Below are positions 6,841-7,131 of a stretch of 7,131 nt of DNA, piece by piece; position 1 is the first letter of the stretch, and each line of letters begins with the position of its first letter. Under the pieces are notes generated by a model that was not told the DNA's origin, did no database searches, and worked only from the letters and a program-made list of their open reading frames with translations. Source of the DNA: Firmicutes bacterium UBA6648 (GTDB lineage Bacteria; Bacillota; Clostridia; Peptostreptococcales; Anaerovoracaceae); the NCBI GenBank assembly GCA_002455605.1, contig DKLE01000276.1, positions 1 through 7,131 of the forward strand, given 5' to 3'. The position numbers were made by a program, and so were the translations under genes.

Positions 6841-7007
6841 CTCCTGTGGTGCATGCACAATCCCTTCCTGCAACAAGGGACACCTATTCAGGAGAAAACA
6901 GCTAGCGGTTAGAAGAAAACACACAGACAAGGGGAACTGACTTTAATAGAATAAACCCTACGGTTAAACACGGAGTGACTGAACTTCCCTTAATGGTTTC
7001 TACCATT
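6841..7007 (-). ncRNA. Candidate IS110 bridge RNA
   Basis: Non-coding leader on the transposase strand, about 167 bases, close to the 177 bases reported for the IS621 bridge RNA. Three structures follow in order. A 5' hairpin, AATGGT/ACCATT (7007-6992), has a 4-base loop. Stem-loop 1 (6991-6929) is closed by AAGGGAA with TTCCCCTT (one bulged C), holds a small AACC/GGTT hairpin (6965-6954), and has about 20 unpaired bases on each side. Stem-loop 2 (6894-6841) has stems CTCCTG/CAGGAG, GGTG/CACC and TCCCTT/AAGGGA, with a 9-base one-sided loop. Bridge RNAs have the same order: 5' stem-loop, target-binding loop, donor-binding loop. Pairing was found by eye and boundaries are approximate; the call rests on structure and position rather than on recognised sequence. 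Confidence 0.6.
6985..6995. repeat. Leader-side copy of the 11-base inverted match
   Basis: TTCCCTTAATG is the exact reverse complement of 5502-5512 beside the transposase stop codon. Here it overlaps the base of stem-loop 1 and the end of the 5' hairpin of the candidate bridge RNA. An RNA from this strand would therefore carry CAUUAAGGGAA, able to pair with the sense strand at the element's other end. Confidence 0.6.
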
Positions 7008-7008
7008 T

Positions 7009-7037
7009 ATTTAACCAAAAGCATTGTTATTGGTAAA
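7009..7037 (-). promoter_or_regulatory. Weak candidate promoter for bridge RNA and transposase
   Basis: On the minus strand TTTACC (7037-7032) and TTAAAT (7014-7009) are 17 bases apart, each matching the sigma-A boxes at four of six positions. Initiation would fall near 7002-7003, inside the 5' hairpin of the candidate bridge RNA, which is close to but not exactly its predicted start. In IS621 the promoter is strengthened when the element ends join, so a weak match here is not surprising. Confidence 0.3.
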
Positions 7038-7066
7038 GCAAAGAAACAATAAAAAAGGACAATAGA

Positions 7067-7112
7067 TTGCAAGGCTATTATCCTAATAATTATTATAAAT
7101 ATTTCCTTGCAA
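7067..7112 (+). promoter_or_regulatory. Promoter-like region with 8-bp inverted repeat
   Basis: TTGCAA (7067-7072) and TATTAT (7091-7096), 18 bases apart, resemble sigma-A boxes and would start transcription near 7103. The same TTGCAAGG (7067-7074) recurs inverted as CCTTGCAA (7105-7112), so one arm covers the -35 box and the other lies at the start point. This suggests a two-site operator, though a stem-loop in RNA or a recombination site is also possible. The DNA between the arms is extremely AT-rich. Confidence 0.4.
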
Positions 7113-7124
7113 AAACTATTATAC

Positions 7125-7130
7125 GAGGAG
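7125..7130 (+). promoter_or_regulatory. Ribosome binding site of a gene beyond the window
   Basis: GAGGAG at the very end of the window is a strong Shine-Dalgarno sequence, about 20 bases after the predicted start of transcription near 7103. A plus-strand start codon would be expected within the next ten bases or so, outside the window. Being in the same direction as the two adaptor genes, the missing gene could be their pump, but nothing here identifies it. Confidence 0.4.
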
Positions 7131-7131
7131 T

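Larger units (their letters stand above)
5502..7007 (-). mobile_element. IS110-family insertion sequence, ends approximate
   Basis: One intact transposase gene (5517-6749) with a long non-coding leader and a very short tail, all read on the minus strand. This is the layout of the IS110 group, whose left end encodes the bridge RNA. The limits given are the minimum I can support: the inner match CATTAAGGGAA (5502-5512) on the tail side and the 5' stem-loop of the candidate RNA (to 7007) on the leader side. The true element may reach about 5490 and 7073, where TGCAAG occurs on both sides (5486-5491 and 7068-7073). IS110 elements make no or minimal target duplications, so the ends cannot be fixed without the empty site or another copy. 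Confidence 0.8.

Noticed and set aside
6750..6860. N-terminal extension of the transposase upstream of 6749
   Set aside because: The extension has no family similarity and overlaps structured leader sequence. The ATG at 6749 has a good ribosome binding site and begins the conserved GIDVSK region.
6646..6912. Plus-strand frame of 88 residues across the start of the transposase
   Set aside because: It is antisense to the transposase and the candidate bridge RNA, with no ribosome binding site or family similarity.
1..7131. CRISPR array, tRNA or rRNA genes
   Set aside because: No regularly spaced repeats, no cloverleaf with conserved tRNA arms and no rRNA-like segments were seen.

Overview
The window looks like chromosomal DNA of an AT-rich, endospore-forming Firmicute, most likely a member of the Clostridia. 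The evidence is a spore photoproduct lyase gene with a candidate sporulation-type promoter, a surface protein with S-layer homology (SLH) domains, strong AGGAGG-like ribosome binding sites, and an IS110-family transposase of a type I associate with clostridia. I cannot name the genus from the sequence.

Layout from left to right. (1) 1-993, minus strand: splB, spore photoproduct lyase, cut at its C-terminal end by the window edge. (2) 994-1171: divergent intergenic region with a candidate sigma-G promoter for splB. (3) 1172-3676, plus strand: an exported protein with a signal peptide, a DUF4127 domain and three C-terminal SLH domains, closed by a strong intrinsic terminator at 3700-3736. (4) 3764-5386, plus strand: a clear housekeeping promoter, a palindromic operator-like site at the start of the transcript, then two adjacent membrane fusion proteins of the HlyD/EmrA type. 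The first has an alpha-helical hairpin and the second has none. No transporter gene follows them inside the window. (5) About 5490-7070, minus strand: an IS110-family insertion sequence with an intact 410-residue DEDD transposase (5517-6749). Its roughly 250-300 base leader folds on paper into a 5' stem-loop followed by two larger stem-loops with internal loops. That is the layout described for IS110 bridge RNAs. (6) About 7070-7131: a promoter-like sequence, an 8-bp inverted repeat and a ribosome binding site at the last bases, so a plus-strand gene probably starts just outside the window.

How the parts fit. The two membrane fusion proteins look like the adaptor half of a drug or metabolite exporter whose permease should be encoded next. 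The insertion sequence now lies between them and the next probable gene, in the opposite orientation, so it may have separated adaptors from pump. The most interesting element is the candidate bridge RNA. Short stretches of its first stem-loop match the opposite end of the element, as expected of guide segments or terminal repeats. The exact ends of the element could not be fixed from this sequence alone.
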